Part shown: positions 40,904 through 47,720 of the stretch, piece after piece
Layout of the letters: every line of letters starts with the position of its first letter
Numbering within the stretch: position 1 is the stretch's first letter
DNA from: Nocardia africana NBRC 100379
GTDB lineage: Bacteria > Actinomycetota > Actinomycetes > Mycobacteriales > Mycobacteriaceae
Length of the DNA stretch: 47,720 bases
Assembly (NCBI RefSeq): GCF_001612635.1
Contig: NZ_BDAV01000027.1
Span: forward strand, 1-47,720
Direction: 5' to 3'
Program-made: the position numbers and the translations under genes
The notes under the pieces: model-generated
The model's input: only the letters and a program-made list of their open reading frames with translations
Databases searched by the model: none
Told to the model about the DNA's origin: nothing

Positions 40904-43900
40904 CTATTTGGTGAGTACGGTGGTATCGACGCCGAGTTCGTCGAGCCGGGCCCAGTAGTGATCAATGTTTCGAAGCTTGATCTCTTCGTATCCGCGGATA
41001 ATCTCCGGTGCCTGAGCTGCTGCGACAGCCATGGAGTACGACTCCGTGGTGAGCGTGTCGACGAGTTCTTCCACCATGGTTCGGTAGTGACGAATCAATT
41101 GGCGCTCGATCTTGCGCACGCGTGCGTAGCCGAACGGATCGAAAGGTGTGCCACGCAGGAATTTTCCTTTTGCCAACACCTTCAGCGCGACGTGGGTTCG
41201 AGGACCGAATCCGATCTTCTTGCTACGTCCCAATGCTCGTAGCGCCGGGGGATGTAGCTTATAGGTAAGTCTTGTGGATCCCGGAAGCTCGGCATGGACG
41301 GTGTCGAGAAAAGAGGGGTCGGTGAGCATGCGCGCAACTTCGTACTCGTCCTTGTATGCCATTAGCTTGTGAAGGTTTGTGGCCACAGCTTTGGACAGTT
41401 CCACCTCTTCGGTCACAGCCCGCTCCCGAAGCCATACGGACTCGATGAACTGGATGTATCGGGCGGCGTCACGGTCTCCGGAGTACGCGACCAGCTGAGC
41501 CGCTCGACGGTCGAGCAGATTTCGCACCACTCCAGTGATCGGCGAGTCGGCGAGCAGATGCGTCGGCACCACGGTGTCGCTTCGTGGGGCGCGAACACCG
41601 CTGAGAGTGTTCGCTTCGAAGGCGGAGGGATCGGCAACGATGGCCCGTCCCCAGCGGAAGGCTGCTTGGTTGTCGTGGACTGCGACACCGTTGATCACGA
41701 TCGCCTCTTCGATCGATGCAGCGGGGATCGGGAGAACGCCGGCCTGATACGCAGCGCCGACCAGTAGGAAATTGGCGGCCGCGGTGTGTCCGAAAAGAGC
41801 CTCGGCAGATGCCAGGGCGTCGAATGAGATCACGTCTTTGGCGTGGGAGCCGACCCGTGCGAGAAGATTGCTCTGAGCAGGATACGAGACCGTAGCGTCA
41901 TAGACCATGTCGCCAGTTGCGGTGATGCTTGTCGACGCCACTGTGATCGTGTGCTCGGGGTCACCGAAGCCGGCGTACTTGGTATCCGCCGCGGTCAGTA
42001 AGTCGAACGCGAGTATGCAGTCGGCAGATGACGGACTGATGCGATTGGACCCCGCTCGGCGCTGATCGCTGATACGCAGGTGTGAGGTTACCGGGCCGGC
42101 CTTCTGGGAAAGACCTGTTTGATCCAATCCCTCTACGTGGAAACCAGCGCGCAGGGCTGCCATTCCCAGGACCTGGTTCACTGTGACAATGCCGGTGCCT
42201 CCGATGCCGGCGAGAAATACGTTGTGAGTGCTGGCGATTGCCGGCAGTGCGGGGTCGGCCACCAGTGGTGGAATCGGGGCCTTCCTACGAGGAGTGGCGA
42301 GCTTCTCGCTGGGCATTTCAACTGTGACGAACGAGGGGCAATCGCCGTCCAAGCAGGTGTAATCGGTATTGCACGTGGTTTGGTCGATGCGCGTTTTGCG
42401 ACCGAATTCGGTCTCGATCGGTTGGACCGAGAGACAGTTGGACTTGACCCCGCAGTCACCGCAACCTTCGCATACTGCTTCGTTGATGATCACTCTGGTG
42501 CGCCGTGCGGGAAGAGTCCCTCTCTTGCGTTTGCGGCGCGCCTCGGCGGCGCAGGGCTGGTCATAGATGAGGACGGTTACACCCTTCGTATCACGCAGTC
42601 GTCGTTGTGCTTCATCGAGGCGATCGCGGTCCCACACCAAGACGCCGGGCGGCATTGATCGCTTCGTATGACGAGATGGCTCGTCGGTGCACACGATGAT
42701 CCTGGTGACGCCTTCGGCTGCGAGTTTGTGTGTCAGATCCGAAACAGAAAGCGCGCCTTCGGCATCCTGTGCGCCGGTCATCGCAACTGCGGAGTTGTAC
42801 AGGATCTTGTAGGTAATATTGACACCTGCCGCAACGCAGGCTTGCACGGCGAGTTGCCCTGAGTGGAAGTAGGTTCCATCGCCGACGTTCTGGAAGATGT
42901 GATCGACGTCGGTGTACGGTGACTGTCCGATCCATTGAGCCCCTTCCCCGCCCATCTGGGTTAAGCCGGTGACCTGGGAGTCGGTCCGTGACGACATCGT
43001 GACCAGGGTGTGGCAGCCGATACCGCCGCCCGCCAAGGAGCCTTCCGGAACCGTTGTGGACCGGTTGTGTGGGCATCCGGAGCAGAAGTACGCGGTGCGT
43101 TTGGTAGGGAGCAGTTTCAGCTGGGGCGGCGGCACGGGCGAAGGTGACAACATCACCCGGCCGGCAAGGAGCTTTCGTAGCGGCGCCCGCAGCCGAGCTG
43201 CGGTCAGCTCGCCGTGCGGCGGAATGAGCGTTCGGCCGTCACTGCCGCGCTTTCCGAACACCTGTGGCGCCGAAATCCGGCCGTAGAGCACCTCTTTGAC
43301 CTGTGACTCGACAAACGCCGACTTGTCCTCGACTACCAGGACCGTCTCGACACCTGCGGCAAGCCCGCGGACCTTCTCCGCGCCAAGGGGGTACGGCATC
43401 CCGACACGCAAGATCCGGATCCCGGCCGAGCGGAGATCATCGTCGGTGAGACCGAGCTCGTTCAGCGCTTGGCGAACCGAGTCGTAGGCGGTACCTACTG
43501 CGACGATGCCCAACCACGCGTCCGGCGTATCGATCTCGATCCGGTCGATGTCGTTGGCGGCAGTGAACGCCTCGACCATCGCCCATCGCGGGCCGTACAA
43601 ATCGGCTTCGGCCACAACGCTGTCCGGCGGGGCGGCGAGGACTCGCTGACGGTACGTCCACGGCTTCCCGTCCCACTCGATTTCTGGGACGGCGATGTCG
43701 AAATTCGAGAAGTCACGATCCAAGGTCCACAAACCATCAGCGACATCGGCGACGAGCTTCAGCGCCGACCAGCATCCGGAGGCGCGTGACAACGCAACTC
43801 CATAGAGGCCGAAAGCGATAATCTCTTCGGCATTGCGCGGGAAGAAGACCGGCATCGACAGTGCTGCTAGCGACCTTTCGCTGGCGGCGGGAACCGTCGA

Positions 43901-44377
43901 GGACTTCGCAGCGGGGTCGTCTCCGACCAGAGCGAGTGTTCCGCCCGAAGGGTGCGCCCCGTACATTGCGGCATGCCGCAGAGCATCACTGGCGCGATCG
44001 AGGCCAGGGCCTTTGCCGTACCAAACACCCACTATCCCGTCGTGGGTGCGTTGCCCCTGAGGCAGTTCGAGTTGGCTGCCCCAAACGGAGGTTGCTGCCA
44101 GCTCTTCGTTCACGCCGGGCACAAGGCGGACGTCATGCGCTGTTGCCAGTTCGGGGATGCCTGCCATCAGCTTGTCGAGGGTTGCCAGCGGACTGCCCTG
44201 GTATCCGGAAACGAAGGTGGCGACGCGTCTCCCCGCACGCTGATCGCGCTCGTGTTGTTCTACGAGAAGTCGCGGGATGGCTTGAACGCCGGTCATGAGA
44301 ACCGGGCCGGAGGAGGTCCGGTACCGGGTGGCGAGATCGAAACTGGAGTCTTGTTCGGAGACTGTCAGGGGAGTCAT
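40904..44377 (-). CDS. indolepyruvate ferredoxin oxidoreductase, fused alpha-gamma single chain
   Basis: A 1157-aa cytosolic enzyme that oxidatively decarboxylates 2-keto acids (indolepyruvate and probably branched-chain or aryl keto acids) to acyl-CoA with ferredoxin. The N-terminal half is the thiamine-binding alpha part (TFVSGYQGSPLATLDKL, YGKGPGLDRASDALRHA and GDDPAAKSST). The middle has two cysteine clusters (CEGCGDCGVKSNC and CNTDYTCLDGDC) for [4Fe-4S] centres. The C-terminal part is the gamma domain (GIGGTGIVTVNQVLG). ATG 44377 is chosen because relatives begin here; TTG 44434 is open but adds a non-homologous leader. It is divergent from an Lrp regulator and upstream of the amino-acid dehydrogenase. 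Confidence 0.93.
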   Translation of the reverse strand: MTPLTVSEQDSSFDLATRYRTSSGPVLMTGVQAIPRLLVEQHERDQRAGRRVATFVSGYQGSPLATLDKLMAGIPELATAHDVRLVPGVNEELAATSVWGSQLELPQGQRTHDGIVGVWYGKGPGLDRASDALRHAAMYGAHPSGGTLALVGDDPAAKSSTVPAASERSLAALSMPVFFPRNAEEIIAFGLYGVALSRASGCWSALKLVADVADGLWTLDRDFSNFDIAVPEIEWDGKPWTYRQRVLAAPPDSVVAEADLYGPRWAMVEAFTAANDIDRIEIDTPDAWLGIVAVGTAYDSVRQALNELGLTDDDLRSAGIRILRVGMPYPLGAEKVRGLAAGVETVLVVEDKSAFVESQVKEVLYGRISAPQVFGKRGSDGRTLIPPHGELTAARLRAPLRKLLAGRVMLSPSPVPPPQLKLLPTKRTAYFCSGCPHNRSTTVPEGSLAGGGIGCHTLVTMSSRTDSQVTGLTQMGGEGAQWIGQSPYTDVDHIFQNVGDGTYFHSGQLAVQACVAAGVNITYKILYNSAVAMTGAQDAEGALSVSDLTHKLAAEGVTRIIVCTDEPSRHTKRSMPPGVLVWDRDRLDEAQRRLRDTKGVTVLIYDQPCAAEARRKRKRGTLPARRTRVIINEAVCEGCGDCGVKSNCLSVQPIETEFGRKTRIDQTTCNTDYTCLDGDCPSFVTVEMPSEKLATPRRKAPIPPLVADPALPAIASTHNVFLAGIGGTGIVTVNQVLGMAALRAGFHVEGLDQTGLSQKAGPVTSHLRISDQRRAGSNRISPSSADCILAFDLLTAADTKYAGFGDPEHTITVASTSITATGDMVYDATVSYPAQSNLLARVGSHAKDVISFDALASAEALFGHTAAANFLLVGAAYQAGVLPIPAASIEEAIVINGVAVHDNQAAFRWGRAIVADPSAFEANTLSGVRAPRSDTVVPTHLLADSPITGVVRNLLDRRAAQLVAYSGDRDAARYIQFIESVWLRERAVTEEVELSKAVATNLHKLMAYKDEYEVARMLTDPSFLDTVHAELPGSTRLTYKLHPPALRALGRSKKIGFGPRTHVALKVLAKGKFLRGTPFDPFGYARVRKIERQLIRHYRTMVEELVDTLTTESYSMAVAAAQAPEIIRGYEEIKLRNIDHYWARLDELGVDTTVLTK

Positions 44378-44529
44378 CTGTTTGCGCCGTTCGAAGTCGA
44401 TCCTGCAGGCTGAAGTGCTGATTTGTTCAGGCAATCTTGTTGCTGAGTTACGATCGGGTCAACACAAGAGTCGACAACTGACCCATTCGGTCAGTCGCCT
44501 TGTATCTGGCCTGTCGTGAGGTGACACAA

Positions 44530-45036
44530 ATGCTCAACATCGACCAACTGGACGTCGAACTGCTACGGCTTCTCGAACGAGATGCTCGGACTGGTGTGGT
44601 CGAGCTGTCCACTACCCTGGGAATCTCCCGCAACACGGTTCAAGCCCGGATACGGCGCCTCGAGGAGTCCGGCCTTATCTCCGGCTACCGTCCGGAATTC
44701 GACCTCACCAAAGCAGGTTTGGTGGTCCAGGCCTTCATTGCGCTCGAGACCGAGCAGGACAGCCTCAAGAAGATCATCGAGCAACTTGTGGCAATCCCGC
44801 AGGTCCTCGAGGTGCACGTGATAACGGGCCGTGAGGATCTCCTGGTGCGCGTTGCTACTGCAACGCAACCGGACCTGCAGATGTTGGTCGAGCGGATTGT
44901 GGGTTTCGCGGGAGTTGTTCATTCGAATACCGCTCTCACCCTGACGACTCCGGTTCCACACCGAGCCGTGCCGCCCCTCGCCGATATGGCAAAGGACACC
45001 GGATGGGGGCGTTCGACCGCCGCGCCCAGAGGCTGA
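44530..45036 (+). CDS. Lrp/AsnC family transcriptional regulator
   Basis: A 168-aa Lrp/AsnC regulator. The N-terminal helix-turn-helix (residues 1-60) reads LDVELLRLLERDARTGVVEL, then GISRNTVQARIRRLEESGLI. The C-terminal RAM ligand domain has VLEVHVITGREDLLVRVATA. ATG 44530 has a GAGGTGA site; GTG 44521 is an alternative. These proteins respond to amino acids. It is divergent from the indolepyruvate oxidoreductase and amino-acid dehydrogenase operon by ~150 bp and is most likely its regulator. Confidence 0.93.
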   Translation: MLNIDQLDVELLRLLERDARTGVVELSTTLGISRNTVQARIRRLEESGLISGYRPEFDLTKAGLVVQAFIALETEQDSLKKIIEQLVAIPQVLEVHVITGREDLLVRVATATQPDLQMLVERIVGFAGVVHSNTALTLTTPVPHRAVPPLADMAKDTGWGRSTAAPRG

Positions 45037-45766
45037 CGCTCGGTTCGCTCGCGGATCCATAACCCTGATGTTGCACCGAGAGCGGTTACTGATGCTGCTG
45101 GTCACCAGCGCATCTCGATGGCGGAGCGTGAATTCGCCGGGTTGGTGGTCATGGCGCATTGGTCGAGCTCGAAGGTGTCATCGATAGGGGAGGCGCCATC
45201 GACCGGACGCGAGGGTTCGTGGTTTTGACACGCTGTGTGCAAGTGGGCGATCATCGGTGAATGCCGTTGCTGCGCCGCAACGGCGCAGGCGCCCCGGCGG
45301 CCGGAACTACGCCGCGACGGCGCGAATCCGACCGTAATGCAACCGGTTTCGCCAATCGACGGCCCTTGGCGCCGCTGCCGGCTGAAGGAAATGTAGAACT
45401 CAGGCGCCTTCCGCTATTGAGGCGGTCACGTGCGATCGGTCGGCAGCCGATTCAGCTGTCCGGCAAGCGAATCAAGCGCTGAATGCCGAACGCGGAGCGG
45501 CTGTCGAAGTCGGCCGACAGGAAATCGTCGAGCACCGACCGCGGACCAGGGTAGTCCGCCTGTTTCGCCGCCTTGGCTAGTTCGGAGCAAATCTGCGGGG
45601 CCCCGGATGTTGTCGAGACTGATCGTTCCGACATCGTGAAGGAGACGCCAGCGGGGCATCGGATTTCGGTCCCTGGAGGAGGTCTGGCCACCCGTGGACG
45701 CACTAGGGCTGATGGGAGGTGATTCTCGGATTGGGGTGCGTCTGTGCTTGGCGGAAAGTGGCGGGC
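45037..45766. other. no intact gene; scrambled region
   Basis: About 730 bp. The reverse strand near 45452-45620 reads ICSELAKAAKQADYPGPRSV, then LDDFLSADFDSRSAFGIQRL. This has normal coding character but no start, family or neighbour, so it may be a relic. The rest (45040-45420) contains only Arg/Ala-rich shadow frames. Confidence 0.4.
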
Positions 45767-46275
45767 TTATTCCGCATCGTTGGCCAGTTCTTCGTACAAC
45801 CCTTCCAACGCAGTGCGGTCGTCTTGGGTGCCGGTGTGCGTTGCGGTGAACCAGCGTGCGTACTCGGCGATCTCGGAGAGCCGCCAGTCCAGCGCGAACA
45901 GGTCTACCATTTCGGGGTCGGGGAGCAACAGGTCGTGTGCGACGGCGGGTAGGTCGGCGTAGTCCCGTTCGGGTGGTGCGAGAGCCAGCGACTCCCAATC
46001 GACCAGCCGCACTCCGTCAGTGGTCACGACCTGGTTGTCGTTGTGCGGTTCGCCGTGTGTCGGCACCCATGAGTCCCGTCGGGAGAGTGCTTTCTGCGCC
46101 AGTGCCAGGTAGCGATCGGTCCAGCGTTGGATCGGACCGATGTGCGCGGCAAGGGCCAGCTGTGCCTTCTCCGCGAGCGGGCCGCTTGTCCAGGGCTCTG
46201 CGGTGCGAGCTCGCAACTCCTCGGCGAACCCAGGACCGACCTGCGGGGTCCATGACCGCAGACCATCGGGGGGTG
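45767..46275 (-). pseudogene. aminoglycoside-phosphotransferase-family protein, N-terminus lost
   Basis: The reverse strand encodes ~170 residues ending at 45767. The kinase catalytic loop is VPTHGEPHNDNQ (Brenner-type H-G-x-x-H-x-D-N) and is followed by the metal-binding segment VRLVDWESLALAPPERDYAD. The C-terminal helices typical of APH/choline-kinase-like proteins complete the fold. The N-terminal ATP-binding lobe is missing: the frame breaks at ~46275, where the IS110 element starts. It is a disrupted small-molecule kinase; whether it ever gave antibiotic resistance cannot be told. Confidence 0.82.
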
Positions 46276-46290
46276 TCCCTATGGATTTCG

Positions 46291-47484
46291 TCAAGCTGCG
46301 ACGGGTCGGGGAGTTCGGTAGGGCTGCTTGGTTTTCAGCATCGCGTAGAGGACATCGCAGCGTCGTCGGGCGAGGCAGATGAGGGCGGCGTTGTGTTTCT
46401 TGCCCTCGGCTCTTTTCCGGTCGTAGTAGGCGCGGCTGGTGGGATCGTGCAAAGCGGCGAAGGCCGACAAGAACAGCGCCCGTTTGAGCTTGTGGTTGCC
46501 CGATCGGGAGGGGAATTCGCCGCGGATGGAGCTGCCCGATCGGTGGGTGATCGGGGCGATTCCGGCGTAGGAGGCCAGGTGGCCGGCCGAGGCGAAAGCG
46601 GTGCCGTCGCCGACCTCGAGCAGGATGCGAGCGCCGGTCCTGACTCCGATGCCTGGCATCGAGGTCAGGACCTGGGCAAGAGGGTGATCGTCCAGCATTT
46701 CCTCGATATCGACGGCGACCTGTTGTCGTTGCAGCAGAACGGTTTTCAGCGAGTCGGCGAGCTTGGGCAGGACGCTTTCGGCGGAGCGAGAGCCGGGAAC
46801 TACGACAGTCTGCGCGGGCAACGCAGCCAGTATTTCCTCGACCAGGCGGCCGCCCATGCGGGGCGCGTGTTTGGCCGCGATGGTGGTGAGTTTCCGTCGG
46901 CCAGCGGCTCGGATTCCTTCGGGGCCGCCGCATCGGGACAGGATTTCCAGGACGGCTGGGTGTGCGACGCGGGGTCCGAGGACTCGTTCGAGTGCTGGGT
47001 GGATGCTGGTGAGCAGGCCGCGGATGCGGTTGGTGGTGCGGGTCGCTTCTCCTGCGAGGTCGTCGTCGAATCCGACGAGGACACCGAGCTCGGTGAGGGT
47101 TTCGTCGCCGGTGTCGACCCGGCGCAGGGTGTGGGGCATGGTGCGGGCGGCGTCGGCGATGATGTGGGCGTCGCGGGCGTCGGTCTTGGACTGGCCCGGG
47201 TAGAGGTCGGCGATGCGGCGCATCGACAATCCGGGCAGGTAGGCGATGTCGTGACCGCAGGCGCGGGCGACGGTGACCGGCAGGGCGCCGATGGTGTTGG
47301 GTTGATCGACCACGATCAGCAGCCGGCCTCGGGTGGCGAGCTGGTCGAACACCGCCCGCAGGCGGGCTTCGTCGTTGGGCAAGGCCTTGTCGAAGAGGCG
47401 TTTGCCGTTCGGGTCCAGGCCCACGGCGTGGTGTTCGCCCTTGCCGACATCGATGCCGCAGTACACGGCATATGCCTGTGTCAC
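46291..47484 (-). CDS. IS110 family transposase
   Basis: A 397-aa DEDD transposase/recombinase. The N-terminal RuvC-like domain is complete: CGIDVGKGEHHAV (first Asp), LLIVVDQPNTIG (second acidic site), and SKTDARDAHIIADAAR with the paired Asp. The C-terminal domain has the SMPGIGVRTGARIL helix-hairpin and THRSGSSIRGEFPSRSGNHK, where the conserved Ser of the Tnp domain lies. GTG 47484 is chosen because homologues begin close to AYAVYCGIDVG and GAGGA sits ~10 bases upstream; a longer frame to 47529 exists. It appears intact and so possibly active. IS110 enzymes insert using an RNA guide encoded beside the gene. Confidence 0.93.
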   Translation of the reverse strand: MTQAYAVYCGIDVGKGEHHAVGLDPNGKRLFDKALPNDEARLRAVFDQLATRGRLLIVVDQPNTIGALPVTVARACGHDIAYLPGLSMRRIADLYPGQSKTDARDAHIIADAARTMPHTLRRVDTGDETLTELGVLVGFDDDLAGEATRTTNRIRGLLTSIHPALERVLGPRVAHPAVLEILSRCGGPEGIRAAGRRKLTTIAAKHAPRMGGRLVEEILAALPAQTVVVPGSRSAESVLPKLADSLKTVLLQRQQVAVDIEEMLDDHPLAQVLTSMPGIGVRTGARILLEVGDGTAFASAGHLASYAGIAPITHRSGSSIRGEFPSRSGNHKLKRALFLSAFAALHDPTSRAYYDRKRAEGKKHNAALICLARRRCDVLYAMLKTKQPYRTPRPVAA

Positions 47485-47720
47485 TTCGTGTTTCCTCGTC
47501 AGGTGAGAAACCGCTGGCGGAACGATCACCGATCGAAGCGCCGACGCCCGGCACCCACGTTACGAAGAGACCTGAGTAGCGGCCCTGTCCCCATCAGCGG
47601 TCCGTCGACGCCACCGGCGCCCGGCGACACCACCCCCCGGATCATGCGTTCGACTGGGGGAAGAAGTCATACCGGGCCCGGTGACCGTGGGCCCGGTGCC
47701 GGGCCCACGAACAAGGTAAC
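47485..47720 (-). ncRNA. 5' non-coding region of IS110; possible bridge RNA
   Basis: IS110-group elements encode a structured guide ('bridge') RNA upstream of the transposase. The 236 bp here are non-coding and end in strong foldable elements: ACCGGGCCCGGT (47671-47682) and a perfect 11-bp stem with a 2-base centre at 47686-47709. These could be part of such an RNA, of the IS end, or a terminator of flanking DNA. The window ends too soon to model the RNA. Confidence 0.3.
47686..47709. repeat. 24-bp perfect palindrome at window end
   Basis: An 11-bp arm CGTGGGCCCGG (47686-47696), centre TG, and its exact reverse complement at 47699-47709. It directly follows a 12-bp palindrome at 47671-47682. 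It may be a hairpin in RNA or a terminator of the next gene outside the window. Confidence 0.7.

Larger units (their letters stand above)
46276..47720 (-). mobile_element. IS110 family insertion sequence (right side runs to or past the window end)
   Basis: Contains one transposase gene (46291-47484) and at least 236 bp of non-coding DNA on its 5' side. IS110 elements lack clear terminal inverted repeats, so the exact ends cannot be set; the left end is placed where the phosphotransferase reading frame is broken. It interrupts the gene at 45767. Confidence 0.7.

Noticed and set aside
45767..47554. single 595-codon frame joining the phosphotransferase to IS110 sequence
   Set aside because: Only the last ~170 codons are homologous; the rest is an out-of-frame reading of the transposase, so it is not a fusion protein.
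1..47720. tRNA, rRNA, CRISPR array or riboswitch
   Set aside because: Looked for regular spaced repeats, CCA-type cloverleaf ends and conserved riboswitch cores; none seen by eye.

Overview
The window is high-GC DNA (visually about 65-70 %) with short intergenic gaps, many ATGA/GTGA start-stop overlaps and GTG/TTG starts. Together with an F420-dependent glucose-6-phosphate dehydrogenase, an actinobacterial MobF relaxase remnant and many TetR/IclR/PucR/Lrp regulators, this points to an actinomycete, most likely a mycolic-acid genus such as Nocardia or Rhodococcus. The genus is inference. The region reads as an accessory or island stretch: compact catabolic operons separated by gene fragments and mobile-element debris.

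Layout. (1) 1-920: a decayed aldehyde dehydrogenase and a small NTF2-like protein. (2) 1008-9533: a leftward operon of aldehyde dehydrogenase, hydantoinase/ketone-carboxylase type HyuA and HyuB, a small zinc-ribbon subunit, an SDR and a class II aldolase, with a divergent IclR regulator. (3) 9730-14180: IS110 and GNAT remnants, then a TetR/Tat-exported carboxylesterase pair enclosed by ~57-bp inverted repeats and abutting a broken Tn3-family transposase. (4) 14392-20981: a VIT-like transporter, an amidase fragment, a two-gene ABC exporter, and a metal P-type ATPase fused to a C-terminal hemerythrin domain. (5) 21200-27540: a gene graveyard (FAD oxidoreductase, GGDEF, transketolase/E1, MobF relaxase, KdpD and ABC permease fragments). 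Three sets survive in it: a CsoR/CstR-like repressor with two perfect palindromic operators facing an AhpD-like gene and a tiny Cys-rich gene, and an acyl-CoA synthetase. (6) 27520-28942: a divergent pair of an unrecognised 236-aa protein and a TetR regulator. (7) 29242-39457: F420-dependent glucose-6-phosphate dehydrogenase, divergent from an eight-gene catabolic operon plus its PucR regulator (LLM oxidoreductase, NTF2-like, alpha/beta hydrolase, DUF1028, M20 hydrolase, DUF917, and a HyuA-like protein split into two genes with its central domain missing). (8) 39791-45036: amino-acid dehydrogenase and fused indolepyruvate ferredoxin oxidoreductase with a divergent Lrp/AsnC regulator, probably for amino/keto acid catabolism. 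(9) 45767-47720: an aminoglycoside-phosphotransferase-like gene cut by an IS110 element.

Best candidate for an undescribed system is region 7. One divergent locus pairs an enzyme that makes reduced F420 with a likely F420-using reductase, and joins them to hydrolases of the families that open and trim hydantoin-like rings, under a PucR-type regulator. Its HyuA-like component is split and has lost the usual nucleotide-binding motif. Substrate and activities are not known from sequence. All family calls here are by eye; no database search was run.
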